Notes: generated by a model from the letters alone, not told the origin. 64,000 nt of DNA from Erysipelotrichaceae bacterium (GCA_022799495.1 JAAWON010000002.1:1-64000), one strand, 5' to 3'. Shown: positions 1-8,983, counted from the first letter of the stretch. A program made the numbers and translations.

Positions 1-1
1 T

Positions 2-520
2 GTATCTACAGATTGCCTAAATGATGTCTATGTGATTTTTATCAGTAAGCATGATGTGATAGGACAAGGAAAAGCAAGTTATCATATCAATCGAACGATT
101 GCTGAAACAGGAGAGGACTTTGAGGATGGTTCCCACATCATCTATGTAAATGGATCGTATCGAAGGGATGATCCATTTGGAAAGTTAATGCATGATTTAC
201 ATTGTCAAAATCCTGATGAAATGTATTATGAGGAAATAGCGAGGATCACACGCTATTACAAAGAGAACAAGGAGGGAAATGATAAGATGTGTCAAGCGAT
301 GGAAGAATTTGAACAACGCGCAATTCAAAAAGGGATTGTGGTAGGTAGAAAAGAAAGAATGAAAGAAGGGCATAAAAAAGGCAAAAGAGAAGGTATCACA
401 GAAATTGTGAAGCGTATGTTAGCCAGTAAGAATTTTACGTTTGAACAGATAGCGCATTTCGCAGGGATCACAATCAATGAAATCCATGAAATTGCACTAG
501 ATGATATAGTTCTCGTATGA
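2..520 (+). CDS. Rpn/YhgA-like PD-(D/E)XK nuclease family protein, C-terminal part (cut by window edge)
   Basis: This is the C-terminal half of a protein of the Rpn / PD-(D/E)XK nuclease family transposase group, DNA nucleases often present in many copies per genome. The reading frame stays open upstream of the GTG the ORF track uses, to the window edge, giving residues VSTDCLNDVYVIFI, so the true start and the nuclease core lie outside the window. Family hallmarks visible are the segment DVYVIFISKHDVIGQGK, the HIIYVNGSYR strand and a basic, helical C-terminal tail rich in K, R and E (KEGHKKGKREG). A strong terminator follows about 130 bases downstream. Whether the copy is intact cannot be judged. 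The family call is from remembered sequence pattern. Confidence 0.8.
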   Translation, partial: VSTDCLNDVYVIFISKHDVIGQGKASYHINRTIAETGEDFEDGSHIIYVNGSYRRDDPFGKLMHDLHCQNPDEMYYEEIARITRYYKENKEGNDKMCQAMEEFEQRAIQKGIVVGRKERMKEGHKKGKREGITEIVKRMLASKNFTFEQIAHFAGITINEIHEIALDDIVLV

Positions 521-651
521 ATATCATCCTAGTGGTATGAAAGATTGCATAAGAAATAATCAGTCGCTTATAAGATACTGTAACCATAACACAAGTTTTT
601 GAAACAAAATGATGGATTTTAAAGCATATAAGATAACCCCATAACACAATT

Positions 652-690
652 AGATGCTTTTGATGAAGCTAATTTCAAAAGCATCTTTTT
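652..690 (+). terminator. Intrinsic terminator after the Rpn-like gene
   Basis: A 12-bp perfect stem (AGATGCTTTTGA / TCAAAAGCATCT) with an 11-nt loop is followed by TTTTT. The 120 bases between the gene and this hairpin hold nothing else recognisable. Confidence 0.85.
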
Positions 691-703
691 ATAACCAATT
701 AGG

Positions 704-752
704 GCATAAAAAGACCGTTGAATATTTCGTATTGAACGAACTTACCAACGGT
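704..752 (-). terminator. Intrinsic terminator after the DtxR-family gene
   Basis: Read on the minus strand, ACCGTTG and CAACGGT form a 7-bp stem around a long loop and are followed by CTTTTTA. It lies about 40 bases past the regulator's stop codon and back to back with the plus-strand terminator. Confidence 0.7.
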
Positions 753-790
753 TAAAAATCTGTGTCTGATGATATAACAGCCAAATGTGA

Positions 791-1168
791 TTAAGATTGT
801 TTGCGATGCGCAAGAATATATTGCTTTAAAGCCGCAAAACTTTCATCGCTCAAAGTGTGTTCCATACGACAAGCATCAATCACTGCCACCTGTTCGCTCA
901 CTCCGATATGAATCAAAAATTCACTGATAAACAAGTGCCGTTCATAAATCTTTTCAGCGAGGGCACGACCGGTTTCGCTCAATACCAACTGTGCACTAGG
1001 TTGAATACGTAAATATCCACGCTCTGCCAAAATATGAATGGCCCGTGAAACACTGGGTTTGCTGACGTTCAATTCATTTGCAACATCAACCGAACGCACC
1101 GTTCCTTTTTGCCGTTCAATCATCAAAATCGCCTCTAAATAATCCTCACCGGATTCCTTAATGTTCAT
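791..1168 (-). CDS. DtxR/MntR-family metal-dependent transcriptional regulator (125 aa)
   Basis: A short metal-sensing repressor of the DtxR/MntR family: N-terminal winged helix (residues about 5-65, with SVDVANELNVSKPSVSRAI as the recognition region) and a helical metal-binding and dimerisation part, without the C-terminal SH3 domain of full DtxR. The start at MNIKESGED is preferred over the longer ORF because AGGGA lies about 6 nt before that ATG and family members begin here. The metal-site segment reads DACRMEH: the Cys matches the Cys of DtxR/IdeR (EACRWEH) rather than the Glu of MntR, which hints at iron rather than manganese sensing. It lies downstream of the citrate synthase-isocitrate dehydrogenase pair with a 134-base gap, so it may have its own promoter. 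Metal choice is inference. Confidence 0.85.
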   Translation of the reverse strand: MNIKESGEDYLEAILMIERQKGTVRSVDVANELNVSKPSVSRAIHILAERGYLRIQPSAQLVLSETGRALAEKIYERHLFISEFLIHIGVSEQVAVIDACRMEHTLSDESFAALKQYILAHRKQS

Positions 1169-1302
1169 GATAATCCCTGCTTTCATCCTATTTATTCTAT
1201 CATGAATCAATTCCCCTAGCAACACAAGGACACATTCATCTGGTAGTTTACCGGCCTACTTTCTAGTATAAAAATAAATACATTTGTACCTGCTTGCGAG
1301 CG

Positions 1303-2304
1303 TTACAGTAATTTCGCTAGAATCGCATCTCGATATTCCTCTGTATGCGCAGAGCCATGCAGATCAGGCGTTAATGTAATTCCCTCCTGCAAGACTTGAT
1401 CTACAGCACGATGAATCCGTTTCGCACAATCGCTTTGACCAATATATTCCAGCATCATACAGGCAGACCATAAGAGTGCGGTAGGATTGGCAATATGTTT
1501 TCCGGCAATATCCGGAGCACTGCCATGTACAGCCTCAAACATAGCGTACTCATCCCCCAAATTCGCTGATGGCAATAATCCTAGCCCGCCGATTAAACCA
1601 CTGGTTAAATCAGATACGATATCACCATACAGATTCTCCATTACCAATACATCAAACTCAGCCGGATTCATCACTAACCGCATACAAAGTGCATCTATAA
1701 TCTTATCTTCGGCAATGATATCCGGATACTGCTTCGCAACTTCATAAAAAATATCCAAAAACATTCCATCACACAACTTCATAATATTGGCTTTATGCAC
1801 ACAAGTCACTTTCTTACGCTGATGTGCACGCGCATATGCAAATGCCGCTTCAATGATGCGCTGACTGGCACTACGCGTGATAATCTTAATCGCATGCACC
1901 GTATCCGCATCAATTTGATGCTCCACGCCGGCATACAAATCCTCGGTATTCTCCCGAAAGGTCACAATATCCACATGAGGGAACGGTGTTTTGAGCGCCG
2001 CATTTGCTTTGGCTGGGCGAATATTGGCATATAGATCATAGCGTTTACGCAGTGTAACATTCAAAGAGCGAAATCCTTTTCCAATCGGAGTGGTTATCGG
2101 CGCTTTCAGCAATACACGGTTGCGTTCAAAAGATGCATACGCTGCTTCCGGAATCAAAGCGTTAGTTCGCTCATATTCCTTGGCCCCTACACTAAAACAT
2201 TCAAATGCAACATCAGCATGCGCACCTTCTAAAATACGCATAACCGCATCACTGATTTCCGGACCAATTCCATCCCCCAACATAACCGTTATCTTCTGCG
2301 TCAT
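1303..2304 (-). CDS. icd: NAD-type isocitrate dehydrogenase (isocitrate/isopropylmalate dehydrogenase family)
   Basis: Oxidative decarboxylation of isocitrate to 2-oxoglutarate. The 333-residue protein has the family's substrate residues: S80 and R86 in SLNVTLRKRYD, R96 in NIRP, R117 in FRENTEDLYAG, K171 in HKANIMK, and the metal aspartates in YGDIVSDL (about 228-232). The cofactor loop reads HGSAPDIAGK, with Asp-Ile where NADP enzymes carry Lys-Tyr, so NAD is the likely cofactor. SLNVTLR and FRENTEDLYAG argue for isocitrate over 3-isopropylmalate; homoisocitrate cannot be fully excluded. The gene starts 6 bases after the citrate synthase stop, with AGAGG ahead of the ATG, so the two are co-transcribed. 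Confidence 0.88.
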   Translation of the reverse strand: MTQKITVMLGDGIGPEISDAVMRILEGAHADVAFECFSVGAKEYERTNALIPEAAYASFERNRVLLKAPITTPIGKGFRSLNVTLRKRYDLYANIRPAKANAALKTPFPHVDIVTFRENTEDLYAGVEHQIDADTVHAIKIITRSASQRIIEAAFAYARAHQRKKVTCVHKANIMKLCDGMFLDIFYEVAKQYPDIIAEDKIIDALCMRLVMNPAEFDVLVMENLYGDIVSDLTSGLIGGLGLLPSANLGDEYAMFEAVHGSAPDIAGKHIANPTALLWSACMMLEYIGQSDCAKRIHRAVDQVLQEGITLTPDLHGSAHTEEYRDAILAKLL

Positions 2305-2310
2305 TACCCA

Positions 2311-3648
2311 TTACCTCTTTTCTATTTCAATATATTGTCGCATTTCTCCGACATACTGAGTGGCCGGACGCATGATCCGTCCATCATATAGTTTATTCTC
2401 AATGTTATGGGCCAGCCAGCCCACCATACGGGCACAAACAAACAATGGCGTATACAGATCATAAGGAATGCCCAATAATTCATAAACAAAACCGCTGTAA
2501 AAATCCACATTGGCACTGACATGTATGCCTTTTTCTGCCAACATCACCTGTTTGGCACATTCTTCAAAGCGCCGATAAAACGCAAAACGCTGTTCTTGGT
2601 GTTTTTCCTGCGCAAGTGAGGGTATCGCCTGTTTCAACAATTCAGCACGAGGATCCGAAAGCGTATAAATCGCATGTCCCATCCCATAAATCAATCCGCT
2701 TTGATCATAAAATTGCTTGTTTAAAATCCCAGTTTGAAGCTGACGAATTTCCTCATCACTCGCATCATAAGGAAGATATTGCAGCACCTGTTTCATCATA
2801 TCACAAACACGAATGTTCGCACCGCCATGACGTGGCCCTTTCAAAGAACCGATAGAACCTGCGAGCGTAGAATAAATATCTGTACCGGTAGAAGCGATGA
2901 CCACATTGGTAAAAGTGGAATTATTTCCTCCACCATGATCCGCATGAAGTACCAGCATCAAATCCAGCAACTGCGCCTCTTGCGCTGTAAATGCACTGTC
3001 ACTACGCAGGAGGTGGAGGATGTTTTCCGCTACCCCAAAATGCGTTTGCGGGTAGTGAATATGCAGGGATTCCTTATCAAAGTGATGCGCTTTCGCATGA
3101 TATGCGTAACAAAGCAGTGATGGTAGTTTTGCAAGAATGGAAAGACCTTGCACCAGCGTATGCGTCGGGGTGGTATCCTCAGGATTGGCATCATAATCAT
3201 ATAAGGATAATACTGCTTGTTGGAGCTGATTCATCAAATGCTTGGATGGTCGCTGTAAAATCGCCGTTTCCAAGAACTGTCCCGGCAATTCATAGTGATT
3301 GGCCAACAGATCACAGAATGCATCCAATTCGCTGCGATTGGGCAAATAACCAAATAACAGTAAAAAACAAGTTTCCTCATATGCATTCACGCGACATTGC
3401 CCCATGCGTCCTTGAATCAAATCACATACTTCAATGCCACGGTAAAATAACTTTCCTTGCGCATCCTGTTTCTTGCCGTTTTGCTTTACGTAGCCAACCA
3501 CATCGGCAATTTTCGTCAATCCGACGCAGACACCGGTGCCATCCTCATTGCGCAGTCCCTTTTTGACATCATATTGTTGGAAAAAGGGATTGGGAATCTC
3601 ATTGTATTGTAATCCCTTTTCATAAAAAGAGCGAAGTTTTTCATCCAT
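2311..3648 (-). CDS. gltA: Citrate synthase
   Basis: Condenses oxaloacetate and acetyl-CoA to citrate. The 445-residue protein carries the catalytic triad in its three expected contexts: H274 in GPRHGGAN, H325 in GMGHAIYTLSDPRA and D382 in NVDFYSGFVYELLGIP; HADHGGGNNSTF at about 235-246 is also typical. It is at the long end for the family because of an N-terminal extension of roughly 40 residues (PFFQQYDVKKGLR), a form I associate with anaerobic Firmicutes. It is first in a two-gene unit with isocitrate dehydrogenase and divergent from aconitase. Together the three take oxaloacetate to 2-oxoglutarate, presumably for glutamate synthesis. No 2-oxoglutarate dehydrogenase is in the window. Confidence 0.92.
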   Translation of the reverse strand: MDEKLRSFYEKGLQYNEIPNPFFQQYDVKKGLRNEDGTGVCVGLTKIADVVGYVKQNGKKQDAQGKLFYRGIEVCDLIQGRMGQCRVNAYEETCFLLLFGYLPNRSELDAFCDLLANHYELPGQFLETAILQRPSKHLMNQLQQAVLSLYDYDANPEDTTPTHTLVQGLSILAKLPSLLCYAYHAKAHHFDKESLHIHYPQTHFGVAENILHLLRSDSAFTAQEAQLLDLMLVLHADHGGGNNSTFTNVVIASTGTDIYSTLAGSIGSLKGPRHGGANIRVCDMMKQVLQYLPYDASDEEIRQLQTGILNKQFYDQSGLIYGMGHAIYTLSDPRAELLKQAIPSLAQEKHQEQRFAFYRRFEECAKQVMLAEKGIHVSANVDFYSGFVYELLGIPYDLYTPLFVCARMVGWLAHNIENKLYDGRIMRPATQYVGEMRQYIEIEKR

Positions 3649-3678
3649 AAAAGCACCATCCCTTTCAAATTTTCATAC

Positions 3679-3684
3679 ATTATA
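3679..3684 (-). promoter_or_regulatory. Extended -10 of the citrate synthase promoter
   Basis: On the minus strand TGATATAAT is an extended -10 (TGnTATAAT), about 30 bases before the citrate synthase ATG. No good -35 is visible, as is usual with an extended -10. Confidence 0.6.
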
Positions 3685-3748
3685 TCATGATTTATTTCAA
3701 GTGGCGGAATTTTTTTCAAACTGTGCAAACAAGTGCGTAAATATCTGT

Positions 3749-3754
3749 TATAAT
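3749..3754 (+). promoter_or_regulatory. Extended -10 of the aconitase promoter
   Basis: TGTTATAAT is an extended -10 about 80 bases before the aconitase start. It lies back to back with the citrate synthase promoter in the 187-base divergent intergenic region. Confidence 0.6.
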
Positions 3755-3835
3755 AAATAGCGACTTCATCTTCTTTCATAAACAAGGATTGTGAAGGAAG
3801 TACAATGATATTGTAAAAAAGAAAGGATGATGGGT

Positions 3836-5755
3836 ATGGCAACGTTGACAGAAAAAATCATTCAGGCTCATTTAGTGGAAGGAGAGATGAAAGCCGGTGA
3901 GGTGATCGCCATTCGTATGGATCAAACACTGACACAGGATGCGACAGGAACAATGGCCTATTTACAACTGGAGGCAATGGGTGTTGATCAGGTGAAAACC
4001 GAGTTATCCGTAAGCTATGTCGATCACAACACCTTGCAGAGTGGGTTTGAGAATGCGGATGATCATCGCTATTTACAAAGTGTTGCGGCCAAGCATGGCA
4101 TTTATTTTTCCAAAGTTGGCAATGGTATTTGCCATCAGGTTCATCTGGAACGCTTTGCTAAGCCAATGAAAACGCTGCTGGGCAGTGATTCGCATACTCC
4201 CACCGCCGGAGGAATCGGTTCACTTGCCATTGGAGCGGGCGGTTTGGATGTGGCATGTGCAATGGCTGGACGGCCGTTTCATTTGACCATGCCTAAAATT
4301 GTAGGGGTCGAACTCATCGGATCATTAAAAAAAGGCGTTTCATCCAAAGATATTATTTTAAAACTTCTGTCTATGCTGAGTGTAAAAGGCGGTGTTGGTA
4401 AGGTCATCGAATACTATGGCGATGGTGTAAAAACCTTGAGCATCCCGCAACGTGCTACGATTGCGAATATGGGAGCGGAACTAGGCGCTACCTCATCGCT
4501 GTTTCCCAGTGATGAAATTACTCAACGCTTTTTGCGGATGCAATCACGTGAGGCTGATTTTTATCCCTTATGCGCAGATGCGGATGCGCAATATGCAGAA
4601 CACTACACCATCGACTTAGATACGTTAGAACCTCTAATCGCCATGCCACATAGTCCTGATCATGTGCAAAGCGTAAGTTCGCTTGTAGGTATGCGGGTGG
4701 ATCAGTGTGCAATCGGCAGCTGTACCAATTCCTCCTATATGGATATGATGAGTGTTGCGGCCATTTTAAAAGGGCATGTTGTCCATGATCAAGTGTCGCT
4801 TACCATTTCCCCCGGTTCAAAACAAGTATTAAATATGATTGCGCAAAATGGTGCATTGGCCGATATGATCGCAGCCGGTGCCCGCATTTTGGAAAGCACT
4901 TGCGGCCCTTGTATCGGAATGGGACAATCCCCTTGTAGCAATGCGGTTTCCTTGCGCACCTTCAATCGCAATTTCTATGGCCGTAGCGGTACATTGAGTG
5001 CACAGGTTTGCTTGGTGTCACCCGAAACCGCAGCCATTTCTGCTCTCAAAGGAGTGATCAGCGATCCCCGTGAAGCGGACTATGAACTGCCCCAAGAACC
5101 AGAACAATTCCTGATTGATGATCGCTGTATCATTGCCCCCAACCCGCAAACAGCCGATCATGTAGAAGTAATACGCGGCCCTAATATCAAGCCACTCCCC
5201 AGCAATACACCATTGCCGGATCACTTAGAACAAACGGTATTGTTAAAAGTAGGCGACAATATCACAACGGATCATATTATGCCAGCCGGTGCGAAAGTAC
5301 TTCCCTATCGTTCCAATATTGAAAAGATCGCAACGTTTGTATTCCGCGATGTCAAAGCGAATTTCGCTGATTTATGTAAGGAGAAAGGCGGTGGCTTTAT
5401 AATCGCAGGGCATAATTACGGTCAAGGCTCTTCTCGGGAACATGCGGCGTTGGCACCGATGTATTTAGGAATCAAAGCAGTCATTGCCAAAAGTTTCGCC
5501 CGCATCCATCATGCGAATTTAATCAATTTCGGGATTCTTCCTTTATGCTTTGCCAATGAGGCAGACTATGAACAAGTTCAGGAAGATGATGTCCTTGTCT
5601 TGGATGACCTCCATAATCTTTGCGCAAATGGCACCATTCTTATCAAAAATAAAAGGAGTGGAGTGTTGATTCCTTGTACCTACGCTTTATCACAATTAGA
5701 TATTGGTACACTGTTAGCTGGAGGAACTTTGAATTATATCAAGCAACAGGGGTAA
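3836..5755 (+). CDS. acn: Aconitate hydratase
   Basis: Interconverts citrate and isocitrate through cis-aconitate with a [4Fe-4S] cluster. The cluster cysteines are in GSCTNSSY and TCGPCIGMGQSPCSN. Substrate-site signatures GSDSHTPTAGGIGSLAIG (N-terminal domains) and GHNYGQGSSREHAALAP (swivelling domain) are intact. At about 639 residues it belongs to the shorter, mitochondrial-like group rather than the roughly 900-residue AcnA type. The start at the third ATG of MMGMATL is preferred because AAAGGA overlaps the first ATG and is correctly spaced (8 nt) from this one. It is transcribed away from the citrate synthase-isocitrate dehydrogenase pair and ends at a hairpin terminator. Confidence 0.93.
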   Translation: MATLTEKIIQAHLVEGEMKAGEVIAIRMDQTLTQDATGTMAYLQLEAMGVDQVKTELSVSYVDHNTLQSGFENADDHRYLQSVAAKHGIYFSKVGNGICHQVHLERFAKPMKTLLGSDSHTPTAGGIGSLAIGAGGLDVACAMAGRPFHLTMPKIVGVELIGSLKKGVSSKDIILKLLSMLSVKGGVGKVIEYYGDGVKTLSIPQRATIANMGAELGATSSLFPSDEITQRFLRMQSREADFYPLCADADAQYAEHYTIDLDTLEPLIAMPHSPDHVQSVSSLVGMRVDQCAIGSCTNSSYMDMMSVAAILKGHVVHDQVSLTISPGSKQVLNMIAQNGALADMIAAGARILESTCGPCIGMGQSPCSNAVSLRTFNRNFYGRSGTLSAQVCLVSPETAAISALKGVISDPREADYELPQEPEQFLIDDRCIIAPNPQTADHVEVIRGPNIKPLPSNTPLPDHLEQTVLLKVGDNITTDHIMPAGAKVLPYRSNIEKIATFVFRDVKANFADLCKEKGGGFIIAGHNYGQGSSREHAALAPMYLGIKAVIAKSFARIHHANLINFGILPLCFANEADYEQVQEDDVLVLDDLHNLCANGTILIKNKRSGVLIPCTYALSQLDIGTLLAGGTLNYIKQQG

Positions 5756-5766
5756 CAGATCAATAT

Positions 5767-5801
5767 ACGCAGTGACGACCAGTGAAACGTCCTGCGTTTT
5801 T
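5767..5801 (+). terminator. Intrinsic terminator after aconitase
   Basis: ACGCAG pairs with CTGCGT, with a further ACG/CGT pairing inside, followed by TTTTTTT; it begins 11 bases after the stop codon. Confidence 0.75.
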
Positions 5802-5986
5802 TTATGTGAAAGCCTCATTCATGTACCCCATCATGAAAAAGGAAGCCTTTGTTTTACCTTTACTTGTATGATATACGGATAAACAAATGCTTGGCTGAAT
5901 CAAAGGGTACTGCTTGTTTCTCGATGAAATTTTTGTTACACTAATAGCGAAATCGAATGAACTGTAATCAGAAAGGATGTCTTCCG

Positions 5987-6565
5987 ATGAAATCAAAATT
6001 CATTATTTGTACACTTTGTTTACTTGCTTTATGCGCCTGCACAAAAAAGCAGGATAAACCAAAAGGATGCGGAGACGAACTGGTCTGTGAGGTTGGTCAA
6101 CCTGCCGATATGAGTGCGTATGAAGGATTTATGAATGAAAATCATCAATTCAAAGAAGCATTGATGAATGACTTCCTAATAAAACTGAATAGTGGTGCGG
6201 ATGCTATTTTCTATATTGGCTACTCCACCTGTCCATGGTGTGTAGAAGCACTGCCAATTATGAATGAAGTCGCCCAAGAATTAAATCTGACCATCTATTA
6301 TATTGATAAAAAAGCAGAGACATCTGATCCGGATACAATTCGCGCAGTGGAAGAAGTGCTGGGTGATCGCTTGGATCAGGATGAAGATGGCAAACCACAC
6401 CTTTATGTTCCTTATGTAGTGGTGATGCAAGATGGCGAAATCCGTGCGGATCATACCGGTACGTTGGCAGATCATGATGCGCATGAGCGCAAGATGAACG
6501 AAGCGGAACAAGCAGAATTGAAACAAATCTATACCGAAATGTTTCAAATTTTAACAAGCGAATAA
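5987..6565 (+). CDS. Thioredoxin-fold lipoprotein with CPWC motif
   Basis: An exported thiol-disulfide protein anchored to the membrane by lipid. The ATG of MKSKFIICTLCLL is preferred over the upstream in-frame ATG because AAAGGA sits 9 nt before it and it opens directly into a signal peptide ending in the lipobox LCAC. The mature part has a thioredoxin-like core with YSTCPWCVEALP (CxxC), a following helix and strand (LNLTIYYIDKK), and a late VPYVVVMQDGE segment resembling the cis-Pro strand. Its partner and direction (oxidant or reductant) are not shown. The fumarase gene begins 34 bases later, so the two may share a transcript. A second lipoprotein of this kind lies near 62.6 kb. Confidence 0.75.
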   Translation: MKSKFIICTLCLLALCACTKKQDKPKGCGDELVCEVGQPADMSAYEGFMNENHQFKEALMNDFLIKLNSGADAIFYIGYSTCPWCVEALPIMNEVAQELNLTIYYIDKKAETSDPDTIRAVEEVLGDRLDQDEDGKPHLYVPYVVVMQDGEIRADHTGTLADHDAHERKMNEAEQAELKQIYTEMFQILTSE

Positions 6566-6599
6566 TGGATTGACAAAAAAAGAAATGTGAGGTCAGCGC

Positions 6600-7964
6600 A
6601 TGAAAACAAGAATTGAACATGATTCCATGGGTGAAGTAGCAGTACCTGCGGATAAATATTGGGGTGCTCAGACACAGCGCAGTTATATGAACTTTCAAAT
6701 TCATGATGAGAAAATTCCCATGGATGTGATTGAAGCATTCGCGCATCTAAAAAAAGCATGTGCAAAGACAAATGCCAAAATGGGTGTACTAAGCCATGAA
6801 AAAGCCACGCTAATCCAAACAGTATGCGATGAAATCCTCGCCCACCAATGGGACGATCATTTTCCCTTGTCGATATGGCAAACCGGTAGCGGTACCCAAA
6901 GCAATATGAATGTGAATGAAGTCATTGCCAACCGCGGTAATGAATTGACAGGACACAAATTGCTTCATCCCAATGATGATGTGAACTGTTCGCAAAGTTC
7001 CAATGATACCTTCCCCAGTGCCATGCATCTTGCGGCTAGTTTAGGCTTGATGAAAAAATTACTTCCGGAATTAAAAGAAATGATACAAACGATGAAAGTG
7101 CTCGAGCAAGCCAATCAAGACCACATCAAGATCGGCCGTACGCACTTGCAGGATGCCGTGCCACTTAGTTTTGCCCAAGAGATCAGTGGCTGGCGAGCTA
7201 TGTTAGAAAACAATTATGAAATGCTTCAAAGTGCCGGAACTTACATCCGCAAATTGGCGATCGGCGCTACGGCAGTCGGTACCGGACTCAACGCTCCCAA
7301 AGGGTTTGGTGAATCCGTCTGTGAAGTGCTCAGTGAACAATTACAAATTCCTTTTATCAGTGACCCCAATCGCTTTCATGCATTGGCAGGTAAAGATGAT
7401 ATCGCATTTGTCCATAGCGCATTGACCATGTTAGCGGCCAATCTCATGAAGATTGCCAATGATATTCGCTGGCTTGCCAGTGGTCCCCGCTGTGGTCTTG
7501 GTGAAATCATGATCCCTGAAAATGAACCGGGGTCCTCGATCATGCCCGGCAAGGTCAATCCCACCCAATGTGAATCTATGACCATGATCTGCGTACAAGT
7601 GATGGGAAATGACGCTGCCGTTTCATTTGCGGCAAGTCAAGGTAATTTTGAATTGAATGTCTTTATGCCAATGATCATCTATAATGTCATGCAAAGCATC
7701 CACCTGTTGAAAGATGGACTGCGCTCATTTCGGATCCACTGTGTCAGCGGTATCAAGGCAAACACCACTCGGATGCAAGAGAATTTAGACCAGTCGCTGA
7801 TGCTGGTAACGGCATTAAACCCTTATATCGGATATGAAAAAGCCGCTGCTTGTGCAAAAAAAGCATATCAAGCGAACTGCTCATTAAAAGAAGCCTGTGT
7901 TGCCCTTGGCTATTTGAGTGAAAAAGAATTTGACGCTTATGTCAAGGCTGAAGAAATGATCTGA
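6600..7964 (+). CDS. fumC: Fumarate hydratase, class II
   Basis: Reversible hydration of fumarate to malate by the oxygen-stable, iron-free class II enzyme. The 454 residues match the usual 455-465. Signatures visible: the N-terminal KYWGAQTQRS, QTGSGTQSNMNVNEV, the SSNDTFPSAMH segment, GRTHLQDAVPLSFAQE and the catalytic-loop signature GSSIMPGKVNPTQCE. Aspartase and argininosuccinate lyase belong to the same superfamily, but GSGTQSNMN and overall length fit fumarase; aspartase is the main alternative. GAGGT precedes the ATG. A hairpin terminator follows. Confidence 0.9.
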   Translation: MKTRIEHDSMGEVAVPADKYWGAQTQRSYMNFQIHDEKIPMDVIEAFAHLKKACAKTNAKMGVLSHEKATLIQTVCDEILAHQWDDHFPLSIWQTGSGTQSNMNVNEVIANRGNELTGHKLLHPNDDVNCSQSSNDTFPSAMHLAASLGLMKKLLPELKEMIQTMKVLEQANQDHIKIGRTHLQDAVPLSFAQEISGWRAMLENNYEMLQSAGTYIRKLAIGATAVGTGLNAPKGFGESVCEVLSEQLQIPFISDPNRFHALAGKDDIAFVHSALTMLAANLMKIANDIRWLASGPRCGLGEIMIPENEPGSSIMPGKVNPTQCESMTMICVQVMGNDAAVSFAASQGNFELNVFMPMIIYNVMQSIHLLKDGLRSFRIHCVSGIKANTTRMQENLDQSLMLVTALNPYIGYEKAAACAKKAYQANCSLKEACVALGYLSEKEFDAYVKAEEMI

Positions 7965-7974
7965 TCGGATACAA

Positions 7975-8010
7975 AAAACATGCGTTGCACTACAAATCGC
8001 ATGTTTTTCT
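7975..8010 (+). terminator. Intrinsic terminator after fumC
   Basis: AAACATGCG pairs with CGCATGTTT around a 13-nt loop, followed by TTCTTTC; it starts about 10 bases after the stop codon. Confidence 0.8.
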
Positions 8011-8091
8011 TTCTTTTATCTTCACTTCTTCAAACAACCACACGCTTCCCTCATTGGCCAATCAAGTGCCATTGCCTACCTATGTATACAC

Positions 8092-8706
8092 TTATGAATG
8101 AGTTTCCTTCACTATGACTTCATGATCTTGCGCTGCCAATTCTTTTTCTCTATCTCTATTGACACGCTCATAATTTTTAATAAAAGAACGATAATAAAGA
8201 ACTGTATAAATATTAGCACTCCCATCTAAAATCAATAAAAAACTAAAATAGTTCGCTAACAGGCTACCCAGATCCACCAGCACCAAGACAATCCCCAGCA
8301 CAATCGGTACGATTGCCAGCAACGTATGGACTTTCCATTTCGCATCATTCACCCTTAACAAATTCATACTGTATTGTAAGCGCAATATACTATCTAATAC
8401 AATTAGGGATGCGATGACCGGACGATAATTCTCCACGATAAATTCTGCCTTATTAAACACCACCAAACCGCCAAACAGCAGTAACAAGCCCAAAGAAAAG
8501 GAAAAATCCTGTGGTTTCATATAATCCTTTTTCAAGCAATAACTCAAGATCTGTAAACCACCGATGATGGTAATCGCAATTCCCGCAATGCGAAAGAAAC
8601 TCAAGAACTCCTGTGCCTCCACTCGATAAGAGACAAAGGCAAAGATGAAATAAAAAGCAGCCAATACAATTAGTTTCCAATTCTCAATTTTAATGTTCAT
8701 ATCCAT
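8092..8706 (-). CDS. HdeD/DUF308-type integral membrane protein
   Basis: A 204-residue polytopic membrane protein with about six hydrophobic segments arranged as helical pairs (for example LIVLAAFYFIFAFVSY, IAGIAITIIGGLQILSYCL, LGLLLLFGGLVVF and VHTLLAIVPIVLGIVLVLVDLG) and a charged cytoplasmic C-terminal tail of about 30 residues (NRDREKELAAQDHE). The pattern of short repeated helix pairs with glycine-rich turns is that of DUF308/HdeD proteins, whose biochemical function is not established. It stands alone between convergent fumC and a divergent HAD gene. No regulatory site was recognised. Confidence 0.65.
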   Translation of the reverse strand: MDMNIKIENWKLIVLAAFYFIFAFVSYRVEAQEFLSFFRIAGIAITIIGGLQILSYCLKKDYMKPQDFSFSLGLLLLFGGLVVFNKAEFIVENYRPVIASLIVLDSILRLQYSMNLLRVNDAKWKVHTLLAIVPIVLGIVLVLVDLGSLLANYFSFLLILDGSANIYTVLYYRSFIKNYERVNRDREKELAAQDHEVIVKETHS

Positions 8707-8983
8707 CTACCTCAATTCTTGTTTCATCATACCACGCCTTATAGGAAGAAATCAATACCAAAATAAAGCCCTTGCCCTCCTTATGGATGAAATACTTAAA
8801 ACAGATAGAACTACCTCTGTTCTCATAAAGTTTTCATTATAGGAATGATCACACTTGTATCCTTCTTGTATTGGCATTTATCAAACAATCGGTTATACTA
8901 GATTCCATACAGATCATCTTGATACAGGAAGGATCCAAAAGCGACTGGTATTATGTCGTTACACATAGATTGGAAGTGCAACC

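Noticed and set aside
2991-3566. 191-aa plus-strand ORF
   Set aside because: Lies antisense to the citrate synthase gene; no ribosome site and low-complexity translation. A shadow frame.
6258-6746. 162-aa minus-strand ORF
   Set aside because: Antisense to the lipoprotein and fumC genes; Cys/His/Phe-rich shadow translation.
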